DNA of 64,000 nt from Thamnaconus septentrionalis (Eukaryota; Chordata; Actinopteri; Tetraodontiformes; Monacanthidae): positions 10,665,629-10,729,628 of the forward strand of contig CM020505.1 of the NCBI GenBank assembly GCA_009823395.1, given 5' to 3'. Each line of letters opens with the position of its first letter. Within the stretch, counting starts at the first letter, position 1. The position numbers and the translations under genes are program-made. Positions 10,334-20,221 of the stretch are shown here, in pieces. The notes beneath the pieces were generated by a model. The model was not told the DNA's origin. It worked only from the letters and a program-made list of their open reading frames with translations, and searched no databases.

Positions 10334-10667
10334 ATCAAAGATTTCATGAATTCATTCATGTTGTCCTCTATTAATTCATTCACTCAGTGAATCAAATTCA
10401 TGAAACTGAACCCAAGTCCTTGTTCCTTATTACATTCTCTTCTGAGAAATCCAAACACACAACCCATGTACAACCATCTGCATGCCATTGCCACTGTAAG
10501 CCTGTTCCTGCATGTTTGTCTCTATCTCCTACAGTTTGGACAGACCCATATCTAAGCGCTGCACAGGCTTAAGCACATGCGTGCTGGGTAAACTCTCCCA
10601 GGACATTCACAGACTACAAACCTATCCACGAACTGATGTGGGTGCAGGCACACCTGGCAAGAAGTGA
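9835..10667 (+). CDS. calca: Preprocalcitonin (calcitonin splice form of calca)
   Basis: Coding segments are 9835-9917, 10111-10242 and 10535-10667, all joined in phase 2, giving 115 residues. Residues 1 to about 25 are a hydrophobic signal peptide beginning [12 protein letters not shown]. The propeptide follows, then dibasic K79-R80, then a 32-residue hormone beginning [14 protein letters not shown] (disulfide C81-C87) and ending in Pro112. Gly113 is the amide donor and Lys-Lys precedes the stop. Exactly 32 residues with a C-terminal Pro-Gly is diagnostic of calcitonin. It is a secreted ligand of the calcitonin receptor and lowers blood calcium; in fish it comes from the ultimobranchial gland. 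The hormone keeps the potent fish-type [11 protein letters not shown] and [12 protein letters not shown] blocks. Intron donors are GTGAGA and GTATCT; acceptors are TTTTCAG and CTCCTACAG. Confidence 0.96.
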
Positions 10668-11425
10668 AGTCTGTCTGCGCAAAAATGCAACAAACCTTCT
10701 AATACGAATCACACGATTCATCTCCATCTATCTCATTTGTCTTTTCCAAGTCAACATATACTTATTTTTCCATTTCCATAGCTAAAAAGGAAAACATTTG
10801 TGTTTATTTATGTTATTCATTATGTTATTTATATTCCTGTAACCATCTTCTCTATGTTCTTTCAACCAGCAGAGATCTATGTCAGTCATTTTGAAATTTT
10901 GGAAGATCTGTAAAGAAACGTAATTGGATTTTGCTTAATAAAATACCTACATTGCAGCTATAATTTACTAATGATTCAAATAATTTTTCTCTTGCATTCT
11001 GTATAACTGTAATCAAAGTTTAGTCGATCAAAGTTGTTTCTAAATCATCTCAGATTGAGGAAACAATGAAAAAAAAAATCAAAAGCGGGAAAATGGTAAG
11101 CATGGCTCTGTACAATGATAGCAACTATGGGGAAAAAATTGTGTAGTTATTAGTTTTTTTTATTTTTATTTTATCTTTATCTATTATTTGTTACCCTGTG
11201 TTTTATATGTAACTTCCTAATAAACTGTATCACTGTTTTCCCTCCCTCTGCATTGCTCTAAGTAATGCAACTACACAGAAGCGAGGGTGCAACACGGCCA
11301 CCTGTGTCACCCACCGCTTGGCTGACTTCCTGAGTCGATCTGGAGGACTCGGACACAGCAACTTTGTACCGACCAATGTGGGGGCCCAGGCGTTTGGCCG
11401 TCGGAAGCGACACAGCCCAGTGTGA
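9835..11425 (+). CDS. calca: Pro-CGRP (CGRP splice form of calca)
   Basis: Coding segments are 9835-9917, 10111-10242 and 11263-11425, giving 125 residues. The first 71 residues are shared with preprocalcitonin. The CGRP exon starts after acceptor TTGCTCTAAG and supplies Q77-K78-R79, then a 37-residue peptide starting [20 protein letters not shown] and ending NVGAQAF. Gly117 (amide donor) and the RRKR cleavage site precede a four-residue tail. The C81-C86 disulfide ring and amidated C-terminal Phe are standard for CGRP, a vasodilator neuropeptide acting on CLR/RAMP1. The first mature residue is Gly where mammals have Ala or Ser. Length and the FVPTNVG block separate it from amylin and adrenomedullin. 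Confidence 0.96.
10111..10242 (+). other. calca: calca exon 3 (shared propeptide exon)
   Basis: 132 bases between acceptor ATGTTTTCAG and donor ACAG|GTATCT. It encodes the acidic, helical propeptide ([10 protein letters not shown]...[10 protein letters not shown]...[10 protein letters not shown]) common to both hormones and is phase 2 at both ends. The donor is the first copy boundary of a long (ATCT)n array, so the microsatellite itself supplies intron positions +3 onward. Confidence 0.93.
10244..10333 (+). repeat. (TATC)n array starting in the calca exon 3 donor
   Basis: About 22 uninterrupted TATC/ATCT units beginning one base after the GT... of the exon 3 splice donor (GT at 10243-10244). 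Length polymorphism is expected. The whole array lies in the intron that must be spliced to either the calcitonin or the CGRP exon. Confidence 0.97.
10535..10960 (+). other. calca: calca exon 4: calcitonin-specific terminal exon
   Basis: It begins after the pyrimidine-rich acceptor TCTCCTACAG, encodes the calcitonin region with stop TGA at 10665-10667, and continues as 3' UTR to the poly(A) signal AATAAA at 10937-10942. The 3' end is estimated at about 20 bases past this signal. In thyroid C cells of mammals this exon is included and polyadenylated; neurons skip it. Confidence 0.75.
10937..10942 (+). terminator. calca: Poly(A) signal for calcitonin mRNA
   Basis: AATAAA about 270 bases after the calcitonin stop codon. 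A second AATAAA at 11219-11224 lies only 38 bases before the CGRP exon and could serve as an alternative, later site. Confidence 0.65.
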
Positions 11426-11437
11426 GCGACATACTAG
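11263..11437 (+). other. calca: calca exon 5: CGRP-specific exon
   Basis: Acceptor CTGCATTGCTCTAAG, coding to TGA at 11423-11425, then 12 untranslated bases to donor TAG|GTGCGT. The mammalian gene likewise places the CGRP stop in an internal exon that is spliced to a final untranslated exon. Confidence 0.85.
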
Positions 11438-11543
11438 GTGCGTATACATTGCCACTATAAGCTTGATCATTACCCTGCAATCGCATTCATTTGCAAAAAG
11501 AAATTGACAGCTCCATATTTTTTTTTGTTCTTTCCCGCTCCAG

Positions 11544-11915
11544 GACCAGCGCTCCCCATGGAGTGACACAGTGGAATCAGTACAAAGAAAGTATAGAACC
11601 CAGAGTATATCATCACAAACACTGACAGATTTTTTTCTGATGGCTGCCAGAGAGTTGCCATTATTTATTGTTCATATGTGCTTCAGAAAGTGAAATAACT
11701 ATAATTAAAATCTCTGCCATAATTTCTGTTCTGCTGAAGTGAAAATGGACAATTTGTCTGTCAAATGTGCTTCTGACTTTCAGCTGCAGTGTGTCCGACA
11801 CTTTCAGAAACTGTGGCTTCCTCGTAGGCAGATGTGAACGCTTGAAATTTAGCAATGATTCTAAACATTGTCAAAAATGTCAACTGAAAATTGGAATAAA
11901 TTGTATTTTAACTAT
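11544..11915 (+). other. calca: calca exon 6: CGRP 3' UTR exon
   Basis: It follows a strong acceptor (T-run then CCGCTCCAG at 11543) and contains a poly(A) signal AATAAA at 11895-11900. The 3' end is estimated. There is no conserved coding content, as expected for the final CGRP exon. Confidence 0.6.
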
Positions 11916-11919
11916 GTTA

Positions 11920-13090
11920 CACTCTTGTTGTTTTACTGTGTTTGGTCATTACAATTAAAATACAGAATAATTTTGTTCCAACAAGTACTGTATGGGGAAT
12001 GCAAGTTAGTTAATCTTGCTTTTTAAAATAAATAAATAAATAAATAAATAAATAAAAAAGAAGAGAAAAGAAAACTACAAAAATCATCATCACAGAAACT
12101 TTCCCCTCTATGTCTGTATTTATCCAGTTATTTGATTTGAGGAAATCCCTTGATGGTTCAATAATCTTTTGTATGTTTTATCTTAAACTCACCATGCCCT
12201 CCAGTGGTCAAAATGATTTATTACCTTTTAATAGAGCAGGCAGTGGATATAAATAAGGTTTTCACTTCCCATCAACAGTCCAATAGATCAAAAAGAATCG
12301 TGAAAAAAAATGTCTGGCTGTGGGCCCATATGTATTGGCCAAACTCATTTGACACCTATCGGCAGGGTATTTCTTTTTAGTGCTTTAAAAGCACTTCCCA
12401 AACCCAATAAACCATGCCTTAAACCGCATATAATGCAGTGAACAATCAAAGATATGGTCTGTCTTAGATGTGTTCGGCCAATGTAAACTGTTTAACAATA
12501 GCCAGGCATCTAAATGTTAAAATCTCAAAAATCAATATTCTGATTCCTTCCATTTCACAAGAGAACAGCAGCAAACCAAAGCCATTTGCCTACAAATAAT
12601 TAGAGTAGAAAAGAATAAAAATAGAAAGGGATGGGTATGAAAAAAATGTCTTGTTGTCCTTATGCAAGATGGAATTCATTTTCAATCCTTGAAAACAGAT
12701 GAGGATTTGATTTCACAGGACTGGAGTAGTTTTCATGTCACAGCCTCAGGCCATACCAGAGACCTCAGATCTGACATGAGTGATGTTATGTGAGGCAATA
12801 ATGTCAAACTTTACACAAATTTCTTAGAACTTGTGGATTTTAAAACTTGCTATATCATTGCAAAATAGTTTTTCAGTTGTTCAAGGATGACCATATAAAT
12901 CATTCGCACTATAATTTACCAAGAATTGTTTTTGGCATCTCACAAGTAAGAAATACATGAAAGCACTTCTCCAGATTATTTAAGCAATTTTACTAGAATA
13001 AGACTCCATTTTGTATAAGCAAAAATGGGATAGTCTTTGTCACTGCTTTTTTTTTTCTAAATAAAATAAAATAAAAATAAAAATAAAAAA
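11920..13090. other. AT-rich DNA downstream of calca
   Basis: It contains an (AAAT)n tract at 12024-12056 but no recognised exon or transposon. Short open frames here have no domain or splice support. Confidence 0.45.
12024..12056. repeat. (AAAT)n microsatellite
   Basis: About eight AAAT/AATA units, read directly. Confidence 0.92.
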
Positions 13091-13220
13091 TTCATTAATT
13101 CATTCATCTTCTATACCCGCTTATTCCAATTCAGGGTCACGGGGGTCTGCTGGAGCCTATCCCAGCTGTCTTAGGGCGAAGGCAGGGTACACCCTGGACA
13201 AGTCGCCAGTTCATCGCAGG
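13091..13220 (+). repeat. Teleost dispersed repeat, copy 1
   Basis: It contains the characteristic words TATACCCGCTTATTCC, TGGAGCCTATCCCAGCTGTC, GGGTACACCCTGGACAAGTC and GCCAGTTCATCGCAGG. I remember this unit as extremely common in fish genomes. A second copy lies 420 bp further right in the same orientation. I do not assign its superfamily. Confidence 0.8.
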
Positions 13221-13509
13221 AAATAAATAATAATAATAATAATTTATTTATTTTTAATGTGTTTATTGTTCGTCCACATGGGACCACACCACATGGCAAT
13301 AAAAGGAACTTTGAACAATGGTGTAAAAATACAAACAGTTTTACAGGAAAGTGTGGGGTTTGCCACAGAGCGGCGCCAGAGATACAGGAGTCATCTGCCT
13401 TCACACACCTGTTGCTAATCACAGCACACACCGCAGCCCCGATCCCGCTAGCCAGAGTAAAGGTTTTGCCTGGCAACATCTTTATCAAGTCGGCTCTGTT
13501 ATCAACATC

Positions 13510-13632
13510 TATCCATCCATTTTCAATAACCGCTTGTTGTTCCTGTTGTGGGGATCTAGCGGAGCCTATTCCAAGCTGTCATCGGGCGAAGGTGGGGATG
13601 CACACTGGACAAGTTGCCAGTTCATCGCAGAG
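13510..13632 (+). repeat. Teleost dispersed repeat, copy 2
   Basis: Same unit as 13091-13220, more diverged (CATCCATTTTCAATAACCGC, GGAGCCTATTCCAAGCTG, ACACTGGACAAGTTGCCAG, TTCATCGCAGAG). Both copies are direct, so the 420-bp spacing could reflect two insertions or a local duplication. Confidence 0.8.
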
Positions 13633-13869
13633 CCACCCGCTATTGACACGGTAAAGAAAAACAAACTACGAAACAAACCACGTAAAGAAGTACGTTTCGT
13701 GGTCGCCAGTGGCCGTGACAGTCGTTCTTGGTGACATGTTCGTTCCCGTTTGGAAATAAAACAGGTGGCGCGAGGACGGACTAACTTAACACCAAAAAGG
13801 CTCGACACAAGAGGCACGGAAGGCCCCGTTCGAAACTTTCCACAACATGGCGTCAACATCCACCTGAAG
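13633..13869 (+). promoter_or_regulatory. Possible promoter and non-coding first exon
   Basis: A CpG-containing stretch ends in CACCTGAAG|GTGAGTAAC, a consensus splice donor with GT at 13870. It contains AACATGGCG (13844-13852), which resembles the YY1 site often found just inside first exons. The ATG at 13847 meets a stop after six codons, so any exon would be untranslated leader. By position downstream of calca it could belong to insc (INSC follows CALCA/CALCB in human), but nothing in the sequence proves that. No downstream partner exon was recognised. Confidence 0.35.
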
Positions 13870-14494
13870 GTGAGTAACATTTTCGTGTCACACGTCTTGA
13901 AAGTTTTGAAACAAACAAACAAATTGTAAGTGTAATTTTTGTGCATGGAAACATTTGGTTTCCTCCTTATTTTACCTCGCTCTGGCTACTTTTGCTGTTA
14001 GCTGCTGTTACTGCTCAAATTTGTGAATTTACAAAGTTCTAAATCTTCTTTTCAAAACAATGAAATGTTATTGTGAGAACGACACTTTGAATATCGCGCT
14101 GTCAAAGTGTTGTGTAATGAAGAGATTAATTACTTTGCTGTCTGCTGCCTGGTGTGTAAAAGACTGAGCTGATTGCCTGTGCTTGTTAAATGTTAAATGC
14201 TGTTCTGTGAGAATGCCTTATGTTAGCAAATCGGGTTGAAACTAATGAAAATTTAAGGGTGAGAGGCAGCAATTGAACGTGCTATTGTAATTTATCATGT
14301 TGGGTTTCCTGTGCAAGAACATTTGACGTAAAAGTTGCGACAACGTCAGGTCTTCATGTTTTGCTTTTGTTGCATTCAAGCAGCAATTAGCGTCTTTTTT
14401 TCTTTTTTTTTTTGCGGAAGATTGCTCCCCTCCCGAAGAAACTATTGTAAAGGGCCAAACAGCTCCCTCAAGTCCTGTCACTGGTCCTGGAGAG

Positions 14495-14969
14495 CAGTGT
14501 TTCTCAAAGTGGGTGGTGCGCCCCCCCAAGAATTCAGGAGTCTGGCGATGGCCAGTGTTCTTTGTTGTTGGGCAACGCTCATCGTCATCCCGTGTGGCAG
14601 GTAGAAAATGTGATGTTGTCACATGACTGATGTTGTTGTTGTGGTCAATTTCATCAAAACAAGACCCCTGAAAGCGCGGCTGTTCTCTGCACTTTGTGAG
14701 GAGATGGGAGCACAACATAAAGCTGTGTTGTTTCACAGGGAAGCCAGGATGGTGGATGTTACAAAAGTGGTTTGCCAAAAAAAAGTTATTTGCACAGCAG
14801 AAAAGTGAAATGCGTATTCTTGTTTAAAAAGTAATGTTCAGGATTTGATGTCACAAAGAGTGATTTGCTAAAGTTGTTTATTTGTACAAAATAAATGATT
14901 TCATGGGGGGGCATGAAAATTTTTCTTCCTCCAAGGTGGGGCGTGACAGAGAAAGTTTGAGAATCACTG
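14495..14969. mobile_element. hAT-type MITE with 8-bp target duplication
   Basis: Terminal inverted repeats CAGTGTTTCTCAAA (left) and TTTGAGAATCACTG (right) bound a 475-bp element with no transposase. The flanks CTGGAGAG (14487-14494) and CTCTAGAG (14970-14977) agree at 6 of 8 positions, as expected for an aged hAT 8-bp duplication; the right copy fits the nTCTAGAn preference. It inserted in the plus-strand region after the putative exon at 13.8 kb. Confidence 0.8.
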
Positions 14970-14977
14970 CTCTAGAG

Positions 14978-17900
14978 TTCCAGTGCAACAGCCCTGAAAC
15001 TTCATGCCCGTTCCCTTCTTGAATTGACTAGCTTGTTGCATGAGTTGGTTGACTACTTATCACGATCTATGTATGCAAACGTAAGCTATCAAACTCACCC
15101 GGTATTTCAGCTATTACGTGCAAGTTTTAGGTATCTGTCAATGTGCACAGTGCCTGTCAATGCTGACACAAGGAGGAGGAGCAGTTGTTGTAAGCAAACC
15201 ATCCTAATGTGCTGTTGATATGACGTTTGGAAGTTTGTCTGCAGAAATGGCCAAAGCCTTTCACAATATTTGCTCATATTTAGCATAAATTAAATGTCAT
15301 ATTTTGGATAACTTTTTAAATGTTATTATTTATGTGCTATTCTCAACATCAACAGAATGCATTGCTCTTGAGGGTGGAACGGCTAAATCACCAAGTAGCC
15401 TGTAGATCCTAGCTATCAGTAGTGCTCGGACGGTTTATTTAATTTTTTTTGCCTTTTAGTTTTGTCTTTTCTTTTCTTTTCTTTGTTGTTTGATTAAATT
15501 TCATTGACTTATACGTAAATTTTACCTGTGAGGTTCAAGGAAATGGGTGCACAAAAATTTAACATCAGTTTAATCTTGATACTTGACAATTTTCTCTTTT
15601 GTCATGTTTCAAGTTTTGTCTTGCATCATTGAGAAGGTTTTTAGCTTGTACATTACTGACCTTTTTCTTATAGTGTTACCAAACATCATTTTGTTAGTAA
15701 AAACACGACATGGGGTCAGGGACTGTCGAATATTCCTGATCCAGTGATGAAATAATCACGGAAGCAGTAAATGAGATGAAGCTGACTTAAGCCCTGTGTC
15801 TTTAAGGACCACTGTTCTTCCTGAAGTAAGTAAAACTGTTACACTTGAGTGGAGGTAAAATACACTTTAAATTCAAAGCCTGAGCTGAAAAACTGTGACC
15901 TTCGCATAAAAAAAAAAAAAAATCAAGATATTTAATAAAATTAAAGATAGTTTTTTTTTCCTTCACAGTATGAAATTTATACAGTTCCACCATAGAAAAT
16001 GTGTCACCTTTTCCATACTGAAGATGGCAGCAAAGAGCCACACAAGGCAGCTACTCAACTTGGTTGGCTGTTTTTTGTTTGCTTTTCTTCTGTCCTAGAT
16101 TTATCCAATGCATAATTAATGCAGAAGCCCTGGCAGTAAAACCATCTAATCAAACAAATTATTCCAGCAGGAGAAAATTCATGGGATGACTCTAAGTGTA
16201 GTGGTAACAATAATTGATGATATCTCTGCATCCATGATGAACATACTGAACACTTGATGGCAGTGTGATGTTTCATCCATAATTACCTCTCTCTTCCCTT
16301 ATATGCCCAAAATGTCCAGCTCATTATTTACAGTAAAACTAATAAGAATATTTAAAAATCAAATGGTTACCATTGACCAATCGGCATTAGTTTTGCATTG
16401 GGGTGATTATCGTCAACCAATTATATATTTTTCCTGGTATTGAGTTGACCGATTGGGGTAGGCCTGTGAGTGCTTTTCAGTGCAATTTTTCATTAAATTT
16501 ATTTCAAAAATAATATTTTTGATACTTGAGACTTAACAGGCCTTTCCTCCAAACATTGAACCTACCAAAGAAAACGGCAACGGCTTTGGTCACGTTAAAC
16601 CTTCAGTCATCACTGGGGCTTATTTACCTGGCGAAACAGATATTTCTAACGACAACATTGAATGGAGTTTGCACAGGCCACCTTGTGTTGTGTCAAAGAG
16701 TTCTCTCTCGCAACCCGCCCTCCCCTCTGGTTCTGTCTCTGAAGGCGCTCTTTGTAGGCAAAGGAATACCCTGTGTGCACTCTGACAGATGTAAAGCAGG
16801 CCCGCTATACAGATATGAATACTTGCCGCTGATGATCTTCTTTAATTGTAAATGACAGAGGGATTTATAGAGTACTGTGTTTGATAAAGATGCCCGTCTG
16901 ATATTCTCCTAAAAGAATCACATGCAACACGCACTCCTAATTGCGGGACCTCTCATTACTGTCGTGCCATGGGACCTCGCTGATATAGATAGTATAATAT
17001 AACATTCATGTTGTGTAGCGTGCCTTCTGATCATTTGTGCATAAGCAGCACGGTCCATAACTGGAGTCCTGTATAGATCCCAGCTGACAGTGAGGTTGTA
17101 CCATTCTCAATATTAATTATGTAGAGGATTTCGATGACTATCAAACGTGGGGCAGGCATTAAGATTTCTTTTTTATTTCAAATAATGTACATATTGATAG
17201 TTTTGTCAATACAACTATTACACTTTTTTTTTTAAATAAAAAATAATCAAATAATGAATTTGTTCAATTACTATTGTATTAACACAGCCAACAACAATTC
17301 CATTTTTATTATCAAAATATTTTTCTTTTCCAAATAAGAAAATAAATAAGACATTAAACATATATTTTTTAATTTGTCCAAAATTTTATACCTCATTTTA
17401 TAATCAATTTTATAATCATCATGAATTATTTGATCTAGCTGAAAAGTCAGCCACTGGCAAATTAAAATGAAGTTGACTTCACAGGTAATGACAGAAAATA
17501 ACATTTAAATATCATATTGCCGGCTTGTCTACATGACCTTCTATTATATTGCAGCACACTTTTTTCCTCAATCATTCCAGACAGTTAAACCAACCAACCT
17601 TCTGTGGCTTCATATTATTTAGCTCTGCACTGTGACCGCTTTATTACAACTGTACCAACACCCATCCCACCTTTGGCCTATATCACACAGCAGAGAGCGA
17701 CTCACATGCTGCTCATTGTCTTGCAGCCACACTTTTAACTTCAAAGACGGATTCACCCTGGTGTCTCCTGGGGAAAGGGGGACCAGAGCAGCCTGCCTCT
17801 GCTGCCTTGCCGTGGTTAACTATGACTGCAGGGGCTGAAGCACCTCCTTATTCCTCCTGATACCCGAGCGCCGGTGGAGGAGGAGGAGGTGGAGGTGGAG

Positions 17901-20120
17901 GAGGTAGAGCGCACCCTGCCCCGTGCCTTTCCACTGCTTTACCTGTCCCTATGAAACAGGCGCATTATGCGCCCCAGTACAAGGCTGCACTTGTTGATGC
18001 ATACAGTGCATGTATAATGAAAGGCTTTAGGTAACCAGCTTGCCAAGGTGTGCTTGACCAGTAGCTCCCAGTGGGGGAAAAGCTGCTTTTAAATCATTTT
18101 GAGATGCACAATAACATAAAATAAGGCTCTGTATCAGAGACATTGATCTGATTGCCTAGGCTTGCAGGCAGCATAACATTGCATGGCATCTACTGGTTAT
18201 TAAATTGAGAGTTTCCATAGAATTTCCAGCCTCATATATTGATATCTGAGGTGTTGATGTAACGCTTTATGCCTTGCTCAGGTCGGCACAGGGCTGAGCT
18301 CAAAGAAACAATGTGGTGCGGCGTATTTAATATATTATGAACAAAGCCTTTGTCTGAGCGGCTCACATACAGAACAAGCGGTCCGGAGTCCAGTCTGAGC
18401 AGCTTTGAACTATCAGGTCAAAGACATCACAGAACTAAGGCGCACTTTCGCATTCATCTTGTACCTCACAACCAGAGGCCCGTCACATCTGTCCTTTGGA
18501 TTGTCCTGTGTTTCTTTTAGGTCCGGCGGGAATCATAGGTCATCTCAAGGCTTTTATGTCCAGCTTTTTATTTATTTATTTTATTTTTCACTCCTCACCT
18601 TTTGAGGAGGAACCGCAGAACCTGTGGGGACGCCTCCCGTTTCGCGCTGCCGCAGAAAACAAGTTGCTTTATGCGAACGTTACTGTGTATATCTCATTAA
18701 TCCACATGAGTGTTTTCTTTAAAATCCTGCAAAGGGTTTTGTCCGCATCAACAGAAAAAGTGGGCACAGCTGTGAAATTCAGTGGCATGAAATATGCAAA
18801 GCAAGCCCACCACAGAGAATAACTGAAAACACCGGTTCTTTTGATGTTAAAAACCTTTGGTTGTGCTTGTCTTCGTTCTACTTGCCTGTGGATGTTCTAA
18901 CCTTCTGTTAAACTCGATCCAGCGCCGCACTCTGTCTCTCTACATCACAGCAAAGTGTATCTCAGCCCCCCCCCCCACCTTTTTTTTCCAAGCTCTTGAA
19001 GGCTTTTATTACTTTTGGCCAAGTGTGCGACTTGTACCACTACCTTGTCGTGGCAGACACCAACAATCTGTATTAACGAGGGGCAGTTTTATGCTTGCGT
19101 TATCACGTTTCTAACAATTTAGTTTTTTGATTTCCCCAGATTTTCCCCTAGTATTTAAAGTTAAATCTTAAGAAGAAAAATAACTTAACTTCTTTGTTGG
19201 TAACTTATGTCCTTTCTTCATGTATAGACATGCGCACACACACACACACGCTTTCAAAAACAAACAAAATGCTACAAATAGGACTAATAATCAATCAACC
19301 GTGGAACACGCATCCTTTGACTCCAGGCTATTATTGCTCTGTGGGCATGTGCGTGTTGTGCAGTATTGACTGTTTTCATGATCCATTCTCAAATGGGAGG
19401 TAGCCTGCATGCGCCGCGCATTGCCAAGCACAGAGGAAACACAATGCAAACAGGTCCGTGAACAACATGATCCGCAGCCACACTCCATTTACCCCTCATC
19501 TTCCTGTTGACATAGAGAAGCCCTCTGGTGGAACTCGGAGGACTGGGTCTGGCTCCCAGTGGCCAGCCAGACACCGCTGGACTGGCAGGCTCTCCGCGCT
19601 CCTGAAGAGGAGGCTCTGCATTAGTTAGTATTCACCGGACATAACAAGCCCTTTGATGTAGCCAGTGTTCTCTTTACTCACCCGAAGCATCAACATTTAA
19701 TGAGACCTGATATCAGCCTTTATAGCAGCCGTGAATATTTCAGATAAAAGCAAATTGTATTCACCAATACCAACAGGCCCGCGAGGAGGTGGTGGGCTCG
19801 CTGTCACCTGTCCGGTGTGAGTGACGTGGTGGAGCTCGGACTCTGCCCGATGGGATGTGTTCATTAAAACAGGCCCATTTCACTCTCTGTTAATCAGCAC
19901 CACATATGTCATGGGAGGGTACTGCCTGGAGCTAAAAACCAGTGCATAATTTATAACTCCAGGTCAGCCTCTGCAAAAACTGCATATTATCTCAACAAAG
20001 ATGCTTTACTCTCCTATCATTCTATATTTACCGTTATGTCTTGATGTGCAACAACCAGGACAAGGCTGTTTTCCTCAGGGTGAGATTCCAGCATGCAATT
20101 CATTTTAATTATTTTATAAT
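14978..20120. other. Gene-poor DNA, start of the desert
   Basis: No recognised exon. Notable contents are a GGA-rich stretch near 17.87-17.92 kb and complex, homeobox-word-rich DNA at about 18.4-18.8 kb and 19.6-19.95 kb that could be conserved regulatory sequence. Open frames of 60-110 codons occur at the density expected by chance. An INSC or SOX6 exon was looked for by eye and not found. Confidence 0.4.
19620..19960. promoter_or_regulatory. Candidate conserved non-coding block
   Basis: Complex, repeat-free DNA with CATTTAATGAG, GATATCAGCC, TAATCAGCACC and CATTAAAACAGG words typical of developmental enhancers. Judged by composition only; conservation was not tested. Confidence 0.25.
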
Positions 20121-20123
20121 AAA

Positions 20124-20128
<5 letters not shown>

Positions 20129-20218
<90 letters not shown>
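20129..20218. repeat. (TA)n microsatellite, about 45 units
   Basis: Uninterrupted TA dinucleotides. Such tracts extrude cruciforms and are common sites of assembly-length error. Confidence 0.97.

Positions 20219-20221
<3 letters not shown>

Noticed and set aside
13847..13867. ATG as a start codon in the putative first exon
   Set aside because: It terminates after six codons; at best an upstream mini-frame.
14242..14778. 178-codon minus-strand frame
   Set aside because: It runs across the left end of the hAT MITE and into flanking DNA, so it cannot be an ancient gene.
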